64,000 nt of DNA. Source: Candidatus Omnitrophota bacterium. Lineage in GTDB: Bacteria > Omnitrophota > Gorgyraeia > Velamenicoccales > Velamenicoccaceae. Made by a program: the position numbers and the translations under genes. Under the pieces are notes generated by a model. It was not told where the DNA came from. It did not search any database and saw nothing but the letters and a program-made list of their open reading frames with translations. Within the stretch, counting starts at the first letter, position 1. The number at the start of each line of letters is the position of its first letter. Of this stretch, positions 28,801-37,590 are shown piece after piece. The DNA lies in assembly GCA_020052645.1 (NCBI GenBank), contig JAGVOQ010000031.1, positions 35,818 through 99,817 on the forward strand, written 5' to 3'.

Positions 28801-30349
28801 AACCTAAATTCCAAAATATAAGACGCAGATCCCTGTCAAAACCAAAAATTGCATTCGGTGAATTGTTCAAGATGCCGCGAAAGGTCTCCTCAGACCTGGC
28901 CAACTCAGCCTCTGCTTCTTTCAAATTTGCCAAAGCCTTATTAAGATTGTTCTTTTGAATTTCCAACTCAATACTTTTTAATAAGAAAAACATAAGGAAA
29001 GCATGTCCAAGAACAAGAAGAACAAAAAACATCATTAGTATTAAAATGACATAGAGTCGAAATTCCGCAATCTGAGCCTCAACCTTTTTAGCATCTAGTT
29101 CAACGCCCAGCAAAGACACTACCGCGCCTTCTCTGTCCACTAAAGGAACAAAAACTGAATATGTCATCTCGAAATAACGTGATAGGCCGCCCAAAGGCAT
29201 ATCTACCGTAGGTTGTTTAGAATAAAAAGCATCTAAAATCGCTTTTTCAGGTACTTTTGAAGCAATAGGTGGTTGATAGACGTAGGGATAAATTTGCATT
29301 CGGCTACCCACCACAAACGATAATTGCCCTTGATTAAAAGCTACCAGGTATAAAGACCGCACATAAGGTGCCACATCAGCTAACTCCATCATGCGATGAT
29401 GAACCTCAAGAAATTTAGGATACAAAGGGGTGTCCGCATAGCGAGCCGTCATAAGGCTTGAATCGATAGGGCCTAATGCATCCGCTAACAATTTGGCATC
29501 CGAAACAATCAATTGGATAAGTTGCTGACGCTCATGTTTATCTACTGTTACAACAAGCCGGTATCCAAGCAATAAAAATAATAAATACAGGATCAAAAAA
29601 GTCGTCACGATGTAACGGACATACTTAATTCCACGTACATTATGAAAAGCATTGTGCAAAGTAATGCGAGTCATAGCATAGAGAAAAATTAAAGCAATAA
29701 CATTCAATAAGAAGCTTCGCATCACTAGAAGAGAAATGCCTAATAGGCCAAACGAAAAATCTTTTTTGAATTGAGGGGCAGATAAAAATCCTGATTGAAA
29801 GATAACATTCGAGATATCAAAAGCATAAAAAAAGAAACAGATAGCGACAAGACGATAGAAGATTTTGTTTTCTTGCGCCGTCTTCTGACTACTAAAGCGC
29901 CACAAAGCAAAACCAACTAATAAAAACCCGAGAGAACCTATCAGATATCTAAGCGAATCATATCGGTAAGTCCCAAAAGATTGGCCAAAGAAAAAGTTAA
30001 CCAAGACAAAAACAAATGACACCAAGACATAAAAAGCTAATCGAGCCTTGATATTTTTTAGAATTCCTAGAGATTGTATTGAAAATTCAGAGAGACATGT
30101 GAATGAAAACACAAGAAGAAGACTGCGCACCCAAAACATAAAAAAAGGATCCCCGAAAGAAAGACTCAACATATCCAACCAAGTCCTTAATCCCTGGAAG
30201 AAACCAAAAATACTTAAAAAATGCCATGGAAGATTTTTTTTAGACCGTTCCCTAAGATAAAGAATCAAACATGCGGTGCCTAAAAAAAAGAAAGAAACGC
30301 CGTGGAATAAATAGATAAAATCAAGATTCTGCAGCAATATTTTTTGCAT
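25850..30349 (-). CDS. Multi-PAS sensor histidine kinase with N-terminal multi-TM region and extracytoplasmic sensor segment
   Basis: VSMVSHELRTPLSAIKEGVEIV; NQILLNLLNNALKFT; GTGLGLYISRNLVEAMGG; about six PAS-like repeats each starting (E)..(R/K)..L...I. Confidence 0.95.
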   Translation of the reverse strand: MQKILLQNLDFIYLFHGVSFFFLGTACLILYLRERSKKNLPWHFLSIFGFFQGLRTWLDMLSLSFGDPFFMFWVRSLLLVFSFTCLSEFSIQSLGILKNIKARLAFYVLVSFVFVLVNFFFGQSFGTYRYDSLRYLIGSLGFLLVGFALWRFSSQKTAQENKIFYRLVAICFFFYAFDISNVIFQSGFLSAPQFKKDFSFGLLGISLLVMRSFLLNVIALIFLYAMTRITLHNAFHNVRGIKYVRYIVTTFLILYLLFLLLGYRLVVTVDKHERQQLIQLIVSDAKLLADALGPIDSSLMTARYADTPLYPKFLEVHHRMMELADVAPYVRSLYLVAFNQGQLSFVVGSRMQIYPYVYQPPIASKVPEKAILDAFYSKQPTVDMPLGGLSRYFEMTYSVFVPLVDREGAVVSLLGVELDAKKVEAQIAEFRLYVILILMMFFVLLVLGHAFLMFFLLKSIELEIQKNNLNKALANLKEAEAELARSEETFRGILNNSPNAIFGFDRDLRLIFWNLGSENLYGYLKPEVVDEKNPLLSKKFTVVLGIESLDAEIQKVFLNKTFQWEMVHATKFGNFDASMTLFPVKDPLGHILFGIGLVQDISEHKRFEEKLQEAHAKIKTVLDGATQVAMIALDLKGVITVFNTGAEKMLGYSALEAIGKPIFDLAYLQADVFAFKEALAKKFGASIDWPDYQRNDILEELAKEREVTWRHKDLNLVPVELAFTPLKNEKGGFVGYLAVAINLSKRKALETISQESQKKYEDLVENLNIGIFRTEPEYPGHFIYVNSVFAKLTDAAHKEELYNIQISDFYKNKIDRENFINRLKSHGIVQNEEIQGKTLKGKPFWALVSAELKKDKNGSSYVDGIFQDITELKKMEQNLYDERDRLRTIAASIGAGLFLINKDYEIVWANETSERWFGEIESYQGQKCFQVYRFLDHVCHGCPTKKTFETGLIQTAEERTVFPDGKIMDLLISSSPIKNEKGEVEQVLELALDITDRKRTVELLEYERALSKNIIDSISDALIVIDCNNKKIVDSNRIFLVEAGLKKEDVVGKTCDQVRSYFCPSCDQCGFDQVVREGQVILSTHMHQDKDGHKVFVDVTLAPLRDEKGQIIGVINVARNVTNRKKMEEELRKYSQDLETLIKERTRALEVSEQMFRKLFESAMDGIIIRDAETKIVIDVNPSLLLLLECGREEILGLDCRVISLFETSNIFEKIDEQLKHTTSVFFDDVSIKTCTGREAVFEIRSSLYFVENRKVIQSNLRDVTERKKIEKIKAEFVSMVSHELRTPLSAIKEGVEIVADGTQGSIKKSQSECLNIALSNINRLNRLIGDILDISKIQSNLLRINLVACDVSEVVDQVYGLLKIEIEKHGMIFLTDLEKKLPLVMADKDRLNQILLNLLNNALKFTREKSKITLSCYRNGGFVEFSVRDEGPGISESEISRLFGKFVQLDSGLVRRAGGTGLGLYISRNLVEAMGGVIWAESKLGHGSVFKFTIPIKE

Positions 30350-30687
30350 AAGACTTGGACTCTCTATTTGCTTAAAATATTAACAACAACGCAGATGATT
30401 TAATATGAGGACGTAAAACTAATGAAGAATTCCAAAATGATTCTAAAGATCCGGGGGATTCCCAGAGCTCAAATATAAATGCGAGAGATTGAAATTTGAG
30501 CACATAAATATGCACCGAAGGCCGCATCCAGTGAAATCCCGCCGTTCTTTAGGCTCAGACGAACCCGCAAAAACTTCATAAAGGTGCGGGGCCGTACTCG
30601 CTGCTCGGCTTATCCCTTACAGGGAGGCTTCACACTCCCCTCCGGGGAGGCTTCGCACTCGCCTCGCTACGCTCGTTACGACACCCA

Positions 30688-30716
30688 CTTAAATTTTCAT
30701 TATCTGAAAATTTAAG
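30688..30716 (-). terminator. AT-rich stem-loop at the 3' end of tRNA-Gly
   Basis: CTTAAATTTTCA-TTATC-TGAAAATTTAAG. Confidence 0.6.
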
Positions 30717-30785
30717 CGGGAGATGGGAATCGAACCCACATAACCAGCTTGGAAGGCTAGTGTTCTACCACTGAACTACTCCCGC
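30715..30785 (-). tRNA. tRNA-Gly(TCC)
   Basis: GCGGGAGTAGTTCAGTGGTAGAACACTAGCCTTCCAAGCTGGTTATGTGGGTTCGATTCCCATCTCCCGC. Confidence 0.96.
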
Positions 30786-30970
30786 AAACTTACGCCACTG
30801 AATCCTTCGACGCGGCTGACTTCATCAGCCTTGCTCAGGATGGTTCGACCTATGGTGAGCAAGTGAGCAAAGCGAACGCGTCGAACCACTACTCCCGCAA
30901 AACCTGGTACAACCAGACGTAGCTAAACGTGCAGCCCCGCTTTTGCGGGGCGAAACACTTTAGCGAAGTC

Positions 30971-31056
30971 TGGTGGACGGGAAAGGATTCGAACCTTTGA
31001 AGCATGTGTGCAGCAGATTTACAGTCTGCCCCCTTTAGCCACTTGGGTACCCGTCC
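30971..31056 (-). tRNA. tRNA-Tyr(GTA), CCA encoded
   Basis: GGACGGGTACCCAAGTGGCTAAAGGGGGCAGACTGTAAATCTGCTGCACACATGCTTCAAAGGTTCGAATCCTTTCCCGTCCACCA with long variable arm. Confidence 0.96.
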
Positions 31057-31074
31057 TTAAAATATGACACTTAA

Positions 31075-31147
31075 AGCTGGCGACCCGAATCGAACGGGTG
31101 ACCCTCTCATTACAAGTGAGATGCTCTACCAACTGAGCTACGCCAGC
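31075..31147 (-). tRNA. tRNA-Thr(TGT)
   Basis: GCTGGCGTAGCTCAGTTGGTAGAGCATCTCACTTGTAATGAGAGGGTCACCCGTTCGATTCGGGTCGCCAGCT. Confidence 0.96.
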
Positions 31148-31155
31148 AAAAAACT

Positions 31156-31569
31156 TTATTTTAAAAAATCAAACCTTGACTCATAGTCTACAGCCAAAAC
31201 AACAAACTTCTTTTGATTATTTTTAGCTGGTTTTAACCTCAACTTAAAAGAACTTCTATTTTTTATTCTATCAAGAGGAATAAAATAAACCTTTCGAACT
31301 TCAGGGCAATAAGCAGCTACAACATCAATGTCGTTTAATGAATAATGGATAACACTGTGGTTATTTGCGCTTCTTAAAGGTACGTCTATGACACCATTAC
31401 GCAACGACACATATTTTACCTGAACTCTCTTAAAAATCCCGCCTTTTTCAACAACTAAATCATATCTATTGTCTTCACCCCAAGGAAAGAGCACATTAAA
31501 GCCTTTTTCCTTTAACAAAAATGTAACAAAAGCTTCGGCAATATCACCTTTTTGCTTTGTCAAGGCCAT
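31156..31569 (-). CDS. PD-(D/E)XK nuclease-like protein
   Basis: KGDIAEAFVTFLLKEKGFNVLFPWGEDNRYDLVVEKGGIFKRVQVKY: GDIAE...RYDLVVE...VQVK pattern. Confidence 0.7.
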   Translation of the reverse strand: MALTKQKGDIAEAFVTFLLKEKGFNVLFPWGEDNRYDLVVEKGGIFKRVQVKYVSLRNGVIDVPLRSANNHSVIHYSLNDIDVVAAYCPEVRKVYFIPLDRIKNRSSFKLRLKPAKNNQKKFVVLAVDYESRFDFLK

Positions 31570-32437
31570 TTTTTCCCTCTTCCATCTTCTTTAAAGCCCT
31601 TGGCAAATACTCAATGATATCTGAGGCGATCATACCCACTTGTGTTTTATCTCGTGCCACTAAATCACCGGCTAAACCATGAAGATAAACGCCCCAACGC
31701 GCCGCTTCAAAGGCGGGCATGCCCTGCCCTAAAAAAGCAGCAACAATTCCTGACAAGACGTCCCCGCTCCCAGCTGTTGCCATTCCCGGATTTCCTGTTT
31801 TATTAATATAAAGTTTTCGCCCTGGAAAAGCCACAATGGTCTTAAACCCCTTTAATATTAAGGCCTTATTGTATCTAAGAGCAAAATCTTTTGCAACTTT
31901 TTTTCTTGAAGCCTGAATAGCAGCGCTCGTCACTCCTTCCATCCGTGCCATCTCTTTAGGATGAGGAGTCAAAACAATATCTTTTTTATTTTTTTTCAAA
32001 ATCCCCAAGTGGCCGACAAGCGCATTCAAAGCGTCAGCATCCACCACCATCGGGAGTTCGTCTAAGCCGATGATTTTTCGGATTAATGCCTGAGTCGAAA
32101 CATGTTGAGTGAGTCCCGGCCCGATAAGAAGACAGTGAACTTTTTTTAAAAAATTCTTAATCTCTTTAAAAGAAGAAAGACTTAAAGTTTTATCCGTTGT
32201 TTGCGCCAGAGACAAAACCATAACCTCAGGCGCTAGCCTTTTTGTTACAACGTCGTATATTCCTCGCGGAATCCCTAAAGTCACCAACCCTGCTCCCGCG
32301 CGGATCGCAGCGTTTGCGCACAAACACGCCGCTCCTGAATAACGCATAGAGCCGGCCAAAATAAAAACATGGCCAAAATCGGTCTTATGAGCGTCAGGCT
32401 TTCTGTGGAATAATCGCGCTGGCCACTGCATATTCAT
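31544..32437 (-). CDS. nnrD: ADP-dependent NAD(P)H-hydrate dehydratase
   Basis: DFGHVFILAGSMRYSGAACLCANAAIRAGAGLVTLGIP; MATAGSGDVLSGIVAAFLGQG. Confidence 0.92.
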   Translation of the reverse strand: MNMQWPARLFHRKPDAHKTDFGHVFILAGSMRYSGAACLCANAAIRAGAGLVTLGIPRGIYDVVTKRLAPEVMVLSLAQTTDKTLSLSSFKEIKNFLKKVHCLLIGPGLTQHVSTQALIRKIIGLDELPMVVDADALNALVGHLGILKKNKKDIVLTPHPKEMARMEGVTSAAIQASRKKVAKDFALRYNKALILKGFKTIVAFPGRKLYINKTGNPGMATAGSGDVLSGIVAAFLGQGMPAFEAARWGVYLHGLAGDLVARDKTQVGMIASDIIEYLPRALKKMEEGKNGLDKAKR

Positions 32438-32744
32438 GCGTATGGGAAATTGACACTGTTATCAAGCGCCGCTTATTTTTTATCAGACAATACGGACGCC
32501 CGTATTTATCATTACAAATTTCGATATCTTTAAAATTAAGCTTAGGGTTCGTCCCATACGCCTTAAACACCGCTTCCTTAGCGGCAAAGCGTGCCGCCAA
32601 GTGCTGCATGGGAAATCGCTTACTATTAGAATAAGCCAATTCTTTTTTCGTAAAGATCCTATTTAAAAAAACATCTCCCCAGCGTTTGATCGCCGCTTCA
32701 AGACGCTTTATTTCAACTATGTCAATCCCACTACCTTTAATCAT
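32394..32744 (-). CDS. acpS: Holo-[acyl-carrier-protein] synthase
   Basis: GSGIDIVEIKRLEAAIKRWGDVFLNRIFTKKELAYS; LAARFAAKEAVFKAYGT. Confidence 0.95.
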   Translation of the reverse strand: MIKGSGIDIVEIKRLEAAIKRWGDVFLNRIFTKKELAYSNSKRFPMQHLAARFAAKEAVFKAYGTNPKLNFKDIEICNDKYGRPYCLIKNKRRLITVSISHTHEYAVASAIIPQKA

Positions 32745-32746
32745 AT

Positions 32747-33460
32747 TTAAGAAATAAGTTTTTTCATCTCAAGCACAGAAGCTTTGAGCCCGTAAAAAAT
32801 CGAATGACAAATAATAGCGTATCCGATATTTAATTCATATAAACCCTCTAGACTCGCGATCGGTTTCACATTCTCATAGTCTAAACCATGTCCCGCGTTA
32901 ACCAGCATGTTAAATTTTTTTGCGTATTGGACAGCCTCATTGATTTTTTTAAAATTCCCTCTTCGCGCCGTCGCTGTCTGGCTATTGGCGTAACGCCCTG
33001 TATGAAGCTCAATAATCCGCGCGCCGCAATCAGCTGCAGCGCGAATTTGTTTTTTGTCAGGCTCGATAAAAAGACTCGTCTCAATTTTATTTTCTTCTAA
33101 ACGCCTGATGACGCGCGCAACTGCAACGCTCCATCGCACGACATCTAAACCGCCTTCCGTTGTCAATTCTTTACGCTTTTCAGGCACAAGGGTCGCTTGA
33201 TCAGGCTTAACAGAACAAGCGATATTGACAATCGAAGGCGCGATAGACATTTCAAGATTCAATCTAATGCTAACTTTTTTTCTTAAAATCACAACGTCTT
33301 TGTCCTGGATATGACGCCTGTCTTCACGCAAATGAACAACGAGAGAATCCGCACCCGCTGCCTCACAGACCTTAGCCGCGCAAAGAATATCCGGAAATGT
33401 TGATTTCCTTAATTGCCGAAGTGTCGCGATATGATCTATATTTACACCAAGCTTAGGCAT
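32747..33460 (-). CDS. pdxJ: Pyridoxine 5'-phosphate synthase
   Basis: LGVNIDHIATLRQLRKSTFPDILCAA; HLREDRRHIQDKDV; ELHTGRYA. Confidence 0.97.
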   Translation of the reverse strand: MPKLGVNIDHIATLRQLRKSTFPDILCAAKVCEAAGADSLVVHLREDRRHIQDKDVVILRKKVSIRLNLEMSIAPSIVNIACSVKPDQATLVPEKRKELTTEGGLDVVRWSVAVARVIRRLEENKIETSLFIEPDKKQIRAAADCGARIIELHTGRYANSQTATARRGNFKKINEAVQYAKKFNMLVNAGHGLDYENVKPIASLEGLYELNIGYAIICHSIFYGLKASVLEMKKLIS

Positions 33461-33505
33461 TTTTTTAAATTGTTCATTGTTAATTATTAATTGCGCCGAA
33501 GGCGC

Positions 33506-33628
33506 TCACTTAAACTCTCCGTTCACGTAAAAATAAACGACGATCGCCAAAATCAACGCGATCAATTTATACAATGGATAATGAGTAAACCATTTTTTAA
33601 GATCTGAAAAAATATTCAGAAAATTCAT
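33506..33628 (-). CDS. 40-aa single-TM protein resembling only the N-terminal helix of YbbR/CdaR
   Basis: Read by hand (below track length): MNFLNIFSDLKKWFTHYPLYKLIALILAIVVYFYVNGEFK*; ATG directly follows the cdaA TAA; end coordinate may be off by about 1 nt. Confidence 0.65.
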   Translation of the reverse strand: MNFLNIFSDLKKWFTHYPLYKLIALILAIVVYFYVNGEFK

Positions 33629-34441
33629 TTATCCCCTCTTCTCAAAATGTTCTTTTTTTATTTCCAATTTTATTTCCAATAAAGTTTTAAGTTTATGCAG
33701 AACTTCTTCGCTAGAAAGCCCCTGGGTCAATCGGCCGCCCACGGCCAACGAAAGTAATCCGGTTTCTTCGGAAGCGATCAAGACGATCGCATCTGTTTCC
33801 TCGCTCAAACCCAATGCCGCCCGATGACGCGTCCCCAGAGAATGGCTTAAATATGGGTTTTGCGCCAAAGGAAAAAGACAGCTCGCGGCTGCTATTGTGT
33901 TGCCCTGGACTACCACGCCTCCGTCGTGAAGAGGCGAAAGCGGCGTAAAAATCGTTTGCAAAAACTCAGGCGAAAGCTTGCCACCCAGTATCACTCCGCT
34001 ATCGATGTAGCTTTTTAATCGATCTTCGCGCTCAATAGCTACAAGCGCGCCGATCTTTTTTTCAGAAAGCCAGCTCACCGCAGTAACAAGCTGTCTGATC
34101 AACTCATCTATCTCTTCCTCCTGCAATCCCGGGGCAAAAAGATGCGGCTGGCCCAACCGGGCTAAACCAAACCTAAGCTCAGGCTGAAAAATAACAATAA
34201 TAGCGATTACGGATATGGCAAAAAGCTTTGTCAACAACCAATCTAAAGTATTCAGGCCCAATTTTTGCGCCAGGAAAAACGCAACCACTAAGATAAAAAT
34301 ACCCTTCCAAACCTGGCCGGCCCGGGTCCCTTCAAAAAAGATCATGATCCTAAAAAAAACAAACCAAAGGATCGAAATTTCTATTATTGGTTTTAAAACC
34401 GACCAATATACTATGAAAAAATTTACTATTCTCTCGCCCAT
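33629..34441 (-). CDS. cdaA: Diadenylate cyclase CdaA
   Basis: IEISILWFVFFRIMIFFEGTRAGQVWKGI; LSPLHDGGVVVQGNTIAAASCLFPL; LGTRHRAALGLSEETDAIVLIASEETG. Confidence 0.96.
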   Translation of the reverse strand: MGERIVNFFIVYWSVLKPIIEISILWFVFFRIMIFFEGTRAGQVWKGIFILVVAFFLAQKLGLNTLDWLLTKLFAISVIAIIVIFQPELRFGLARLGQPHLFAPGLQEEEIDELIRQLVTAVSWLSEKKIGALVAIEREDRLKSYIDSGVILGGKLSPEFLQTIFTPLSPLHDGGVVVQGNTIAAASCLFPLAQNPYLSHSLGTRHRAALGLSEETDAIVLIASEETGLLSLAVGGRLTQGLSSEEVLHKLKTLLEIKLEIKKEHFEKRG

Positions 34442-34471
34442 TTTTTCCCCATAAAAAAATTATTTCTTTTT

Positions 34472-35668
34472 TTAGCGCGCAAGTATATCCACAAATTCTA
34501 AAACCTGTTTCATTTCGCGGACATCATGAACGCGGACAATGTCGGCTCCATGAGCTACGGCCATGGCACAAGCCCCAGCTGTTCCCCATTGCCTTTTGTC
34601 AACATCACATCCGAGAATCTTACCAATAAAAGACTTCCTTGACAACCCCACCAAGACAGGACGTCCCAAACTTTTGAAAACAGAAAGATTCCTTAAAATC
34701 TCACAATTATGCTCGACGGTTTTTCCAAAACCGATGCCCGGATCAACAACAATTTTCTCTAAAGCGATACCTGCTTCTTGGGCCCTGGCAACCGCAACTT
34801 CCAAAAAACCCATGATCTCACGCAAAAGATCTCTGTAGACGGGTTTTTGCTGCATCGTCTGCGGCGTCCCCTGCATATGCATAAGAACAACCGAGGCCTT
34901 AAAACGAGCGATCAGTTGAGCCATCTTTTTATCAAAACGCAAAGCGGAAATATCATTAACGATTGTCGCCCCGGCGTCCAAGGCGGCGCGAGCAACTGCG
35001 CTCTTAGTCGTATCAATAGAAACAGGAACGCGAACTTTTTTGACCAAGCGGGTTAAAATCGGCATAACCCGCTTAAGTTCTTCTTGTGTGGAAACTTTTT
35101 CAGCACCCGGCTTTGTTGATTCGCCGCCGATATCCAAAATATCTGCACCACTTGCAACAAAATCTTCTGCAAGTGCGAGCGTCTCTTCAATATCCCGCTT
35201 TAAAAGCCCATCTTGGCTGAATGAATCCGGCGTCATGTTAATAATTCCCATGAGCAAGGTCCGCCGGCCCATCCGAAATTTTTTATTCCCCGCTAAAAAA
35301 AAAGAACCCTTGCCTTCAAAATTTTTTAAAAGAACCTGGATGTCTCTCGCCACCTGACGTAATCCAAACGGCTGCTTTTTTAGTTTTTCAGATAAACCCA
35401 CCAGTTGAGAAACATTGCCCATAATAAGACAATCCGTTGTCTTCTCTTTGCCCGTGAGCGCGCCGCGGCAAAGCGCCACGTCTCCTCCTAACGACAACAT
35501 CTCTTGTTTTAAAATATTCGCCGAATAAGAAGCGACGCCATGAAGCTTGATCAAGCGCACAAAGCTTTTCTTAAGCATAATGCTCATGCCACCTTGATCC
35601 ACACCTATTTTTTTAAATTCTCTGACAAGGTCTTCTGAATTCTGCGGGGAGAAAACATAGGAATTCAT
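34472..35668 (-). CDS. folP: Dihydropteroate synthase with N-terminal extension
   Basis: LLMGIINMTPDSFSQDGLL; GADILDIGGESTKPGA; DPGIGFGKTVEHN. Confidence 0.95.
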   Translation of the reverse strand: MNSYVFSPQNSEDLVREFKKIGVDQGGMSIMLKKSFVRLIKLHGVASYSANILKQEMLSLGGDVALCRGALTGKEKTTDCLIMGNVSQLVGLSEKLKKQPFGLRQVARDIQVLLKNFEGKGSFFLAGNKKFRMGRRTLLMGIINMTPDSFSQDGLLKRDIEETLALAEDFVASGADILDIGGESTKPGAEKVSTQEELKRVMPILTRLVKKVRVPVSIDTTKSAVARAALDAGATIVNDISALRFDKKMAQLIARFKASVVLMHMQGTPQTMQQKPVYRDLLREIMGFLEVAVARAQEAGIALEKIVVDPGIGFGKTVEHNCEILRNLSVFKSLGRPVLVGLSRKSFIGKILGCDVDKRQWGTAGACAMAVAHGADIVRVHDVREMKQVLEFVDILAR

Positions 35669-35686
35669 AAAAAGGATTTGATCTTT

Positions 35687-37543
35687 TTAAGCAAAGCCCA
35701 ATATTTTCTTGACCTCTTCGCCGTCTAATACTTCTTTTTCTCTAAGCGTCGTGGCCAAAAGAATTAACTTATCTTTATTCTGCTCAAGCAAACCACGCGC
35801 CTGAGCATAACAGGTATCAATGATAGACTTAACTTCAGAATCGATCAGCTTAGCCGTATCTTCACTATAATTTCTTTCTTCCGACAAATTTTTTCCTAAA
35901 AAAACAAGTCCTTCTCGCCTACCAAGCGTTAAATAACCTACTTTTTCCGACATGCCAAATTCACACACCATGCGACGGGCCATCTGCGTTGCTACTTCAA
36001 TATCACTCTCAGAACCAGTCGTAATATCGCTAAACTGAAGGCCTTCAGCTGCACGTCCACCCAGAAGCACGGTGATCCTGGCCAGAAGCTCTGATTTCAA
36101 CATAATGTAACGATCCTGCAAAGGCAACTGCATGGTATAGCCTAAGGCCGCAACACCCCTGGGAATAATCGAAACCTTATGCAAAGGATCAACCCCGGGC
36201 ATCAACAAAGAAAGCAAAGAATGCCCTGCTTCATGAAAAGACACAATCTCTTTTTCTTTTACGCTTATCACGCGGCTCTTACGCTCAGGACCCGCTACCA
36301 CACGTTCGATAGCTGCTTCCATTTCTTTTTTACTGACGGCATCCTTATTATAGCGCGCCGCCAACAAAGCCGCTTCGTTACACAAATTAGCCAAATCGGC
36401 ACCTGAAAATCCCGGCGTCTGACGGGCCAACTCTTCTAGATTTACATCTTCGCTAAGTTTAATTTTTTTCGAATGAACTTTTAATATAGCTTCACGGCCT
36501 TTAATATCAGGCCTATCTATAACCACATGTCTATCAAAGCGGCCAGGACGCAACAACGCTGGATCTAACGTATCCGGACGATTGGTTGCCGCGATCAAAA
36601 TAATCCCTTCTTGAGGATCAAAACCATCCATCTCAACCAGAAGCTGATTCAATGTTTGTTCGCGCTCATCGTGCCCTCCCCCGATCCCCGAAAAACGCAG
36701 GCGTCCAACCGCATCAATTTCATCAATAAAAATAATAGCGCCACGGCCGAATTGTTTAGCGGCCTTGCGTCCCTGTTCAAAAAGATCTCTGACGCGCGAA
36801 GCACCGACCCCAACAAACATTTCAACAAAATCAGATCCGCTGATATTGAAAAACGGGACATTAGCTTCCCCGGCAACAGCCTTTGCGATCAAGGTCTTTC
36901 CGCAACCCGGAGGCCCCACCAAAAGGAGACCTTTCGGAATCTTGCCGCCTAAACGCTGGAACTTTTTTGGGTCTTTCAAAAATTCGATGACCTCTTGTAA
37001 TTCTTCTTTGGCTTCATCGACTCCCGCCACATCCACGAATGTAATATGTTCTTTTGAATCTGAACCCAGACGCGCCTTCACCTTACCGAAAGACCATATC
37101 CTGTTCCCCACTTCGGAACCGCGATAGCTAAAATACCATAGAAAACCAATAAATAAAATAACAGGCCCAAGAGAAAACAAAATATTTGTCCATAAAGTTT
37201 TCCCGGGCTTAACCGAAAAATCAGGGGCATTGGTTCGTAACAACGCCAAAAGATCTTTATCATCCGGTGGGATATTTACTAGAAAACGCGTTCCGCTTGA
37301 AAATTCGCCTTGCAGGGTATCTTCAATCATAGAGACAGTGCGGAGCTTCTCGGGATTATCTTTTAAGACTTTATAGAACTCATTATAGGTCAGCTCTTTA
37401 CGCGCCGCGGCCCCATTCTGAAAAACACCCATCAGGGAAAAAGTTGAAAAAATAAAAAGAAGCCAAAATAAAAGAGAAAAATTGGCTTTTCTTAAGTTAT
37501 TAGGCGTATTGGACTTTTGCTTGTTATTATGATTTTTTTTCAT
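35687..37543 (-). CDS. ftsH: ATP-dependent zinc metalloprotease FtsH
   Basis: [56 protein letters not shown]. Confidence 0.98.
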   Translation of the reverse strand: MKKNHNNKQKSNTPNNLRKANFSLLFWLLFIFSTFSLMGVFQNGAAARKELTYNEFYKVLKDNPEKLRTVSMIEDTLQGEFSSGTRFLVNIPPDDKDLLALLRTNAPDFSVKPGKTLWTNILFSLGPVILFIGFLWYFSYRGSEVGNRIWSFGKVKARLGSDSKEHITFVDVAGVDEAKEELQEVIEFLKDPKKFQRLGGKIPKGLLLVGPPGCGKTLIAKAVAGEANVPFFNISGSDFVEMFVGVGASRVRDLFEQGRKAAKQFGRGAIIFIDEIDAVGRLRFSGIGGGHDEREQTLNQLLVEMDGFDPQEGIILIAATNRPDTLDPALLRPGRFDRHVVIDRPDIKGREAILKVHSKKIKLSEDVNLEELARQTPGFSGADLANLCNEAALLAARYNKDAVSKKEMEAAIERVVAGPERKSRVISVKEKEIVSFHEAGHSLLSLLMPGVDPLHKVSIIPRGVAALGYTMQLPLQDRYIMLKSELLARITVLLGGRAAEGLQFSDITTGSESDIEVATQMARRMVCEFGMSEKVGYLTLGRREGLVFLGKNLSEERNYSEDTAKLIDSEVKSIIDTCYAQARGLLEQNKDKLILLATTLREKEVLDGEEVKKILGFA

Positions 37544-37590
37544 AGTGTAATTATTATAGCCAAACCCTTCTTAAAATCAAGCCTTCATTT

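Noticed and set aside
30589-30690. GC-rich GGGAGGCTTC repeats near tRNA-Gly as an rRNA or ncRNA gene
   Set aside because: Short, degenerate direct repeats (GGGAGGCTTCRCACTC) with no recognisable RNA family
31156-31569. Complete integrative element at the tRNA cluster
   Set aside because: No integrase, transposase, phage or conjugation genes seen; only a small nuclease-like gene and palindromes
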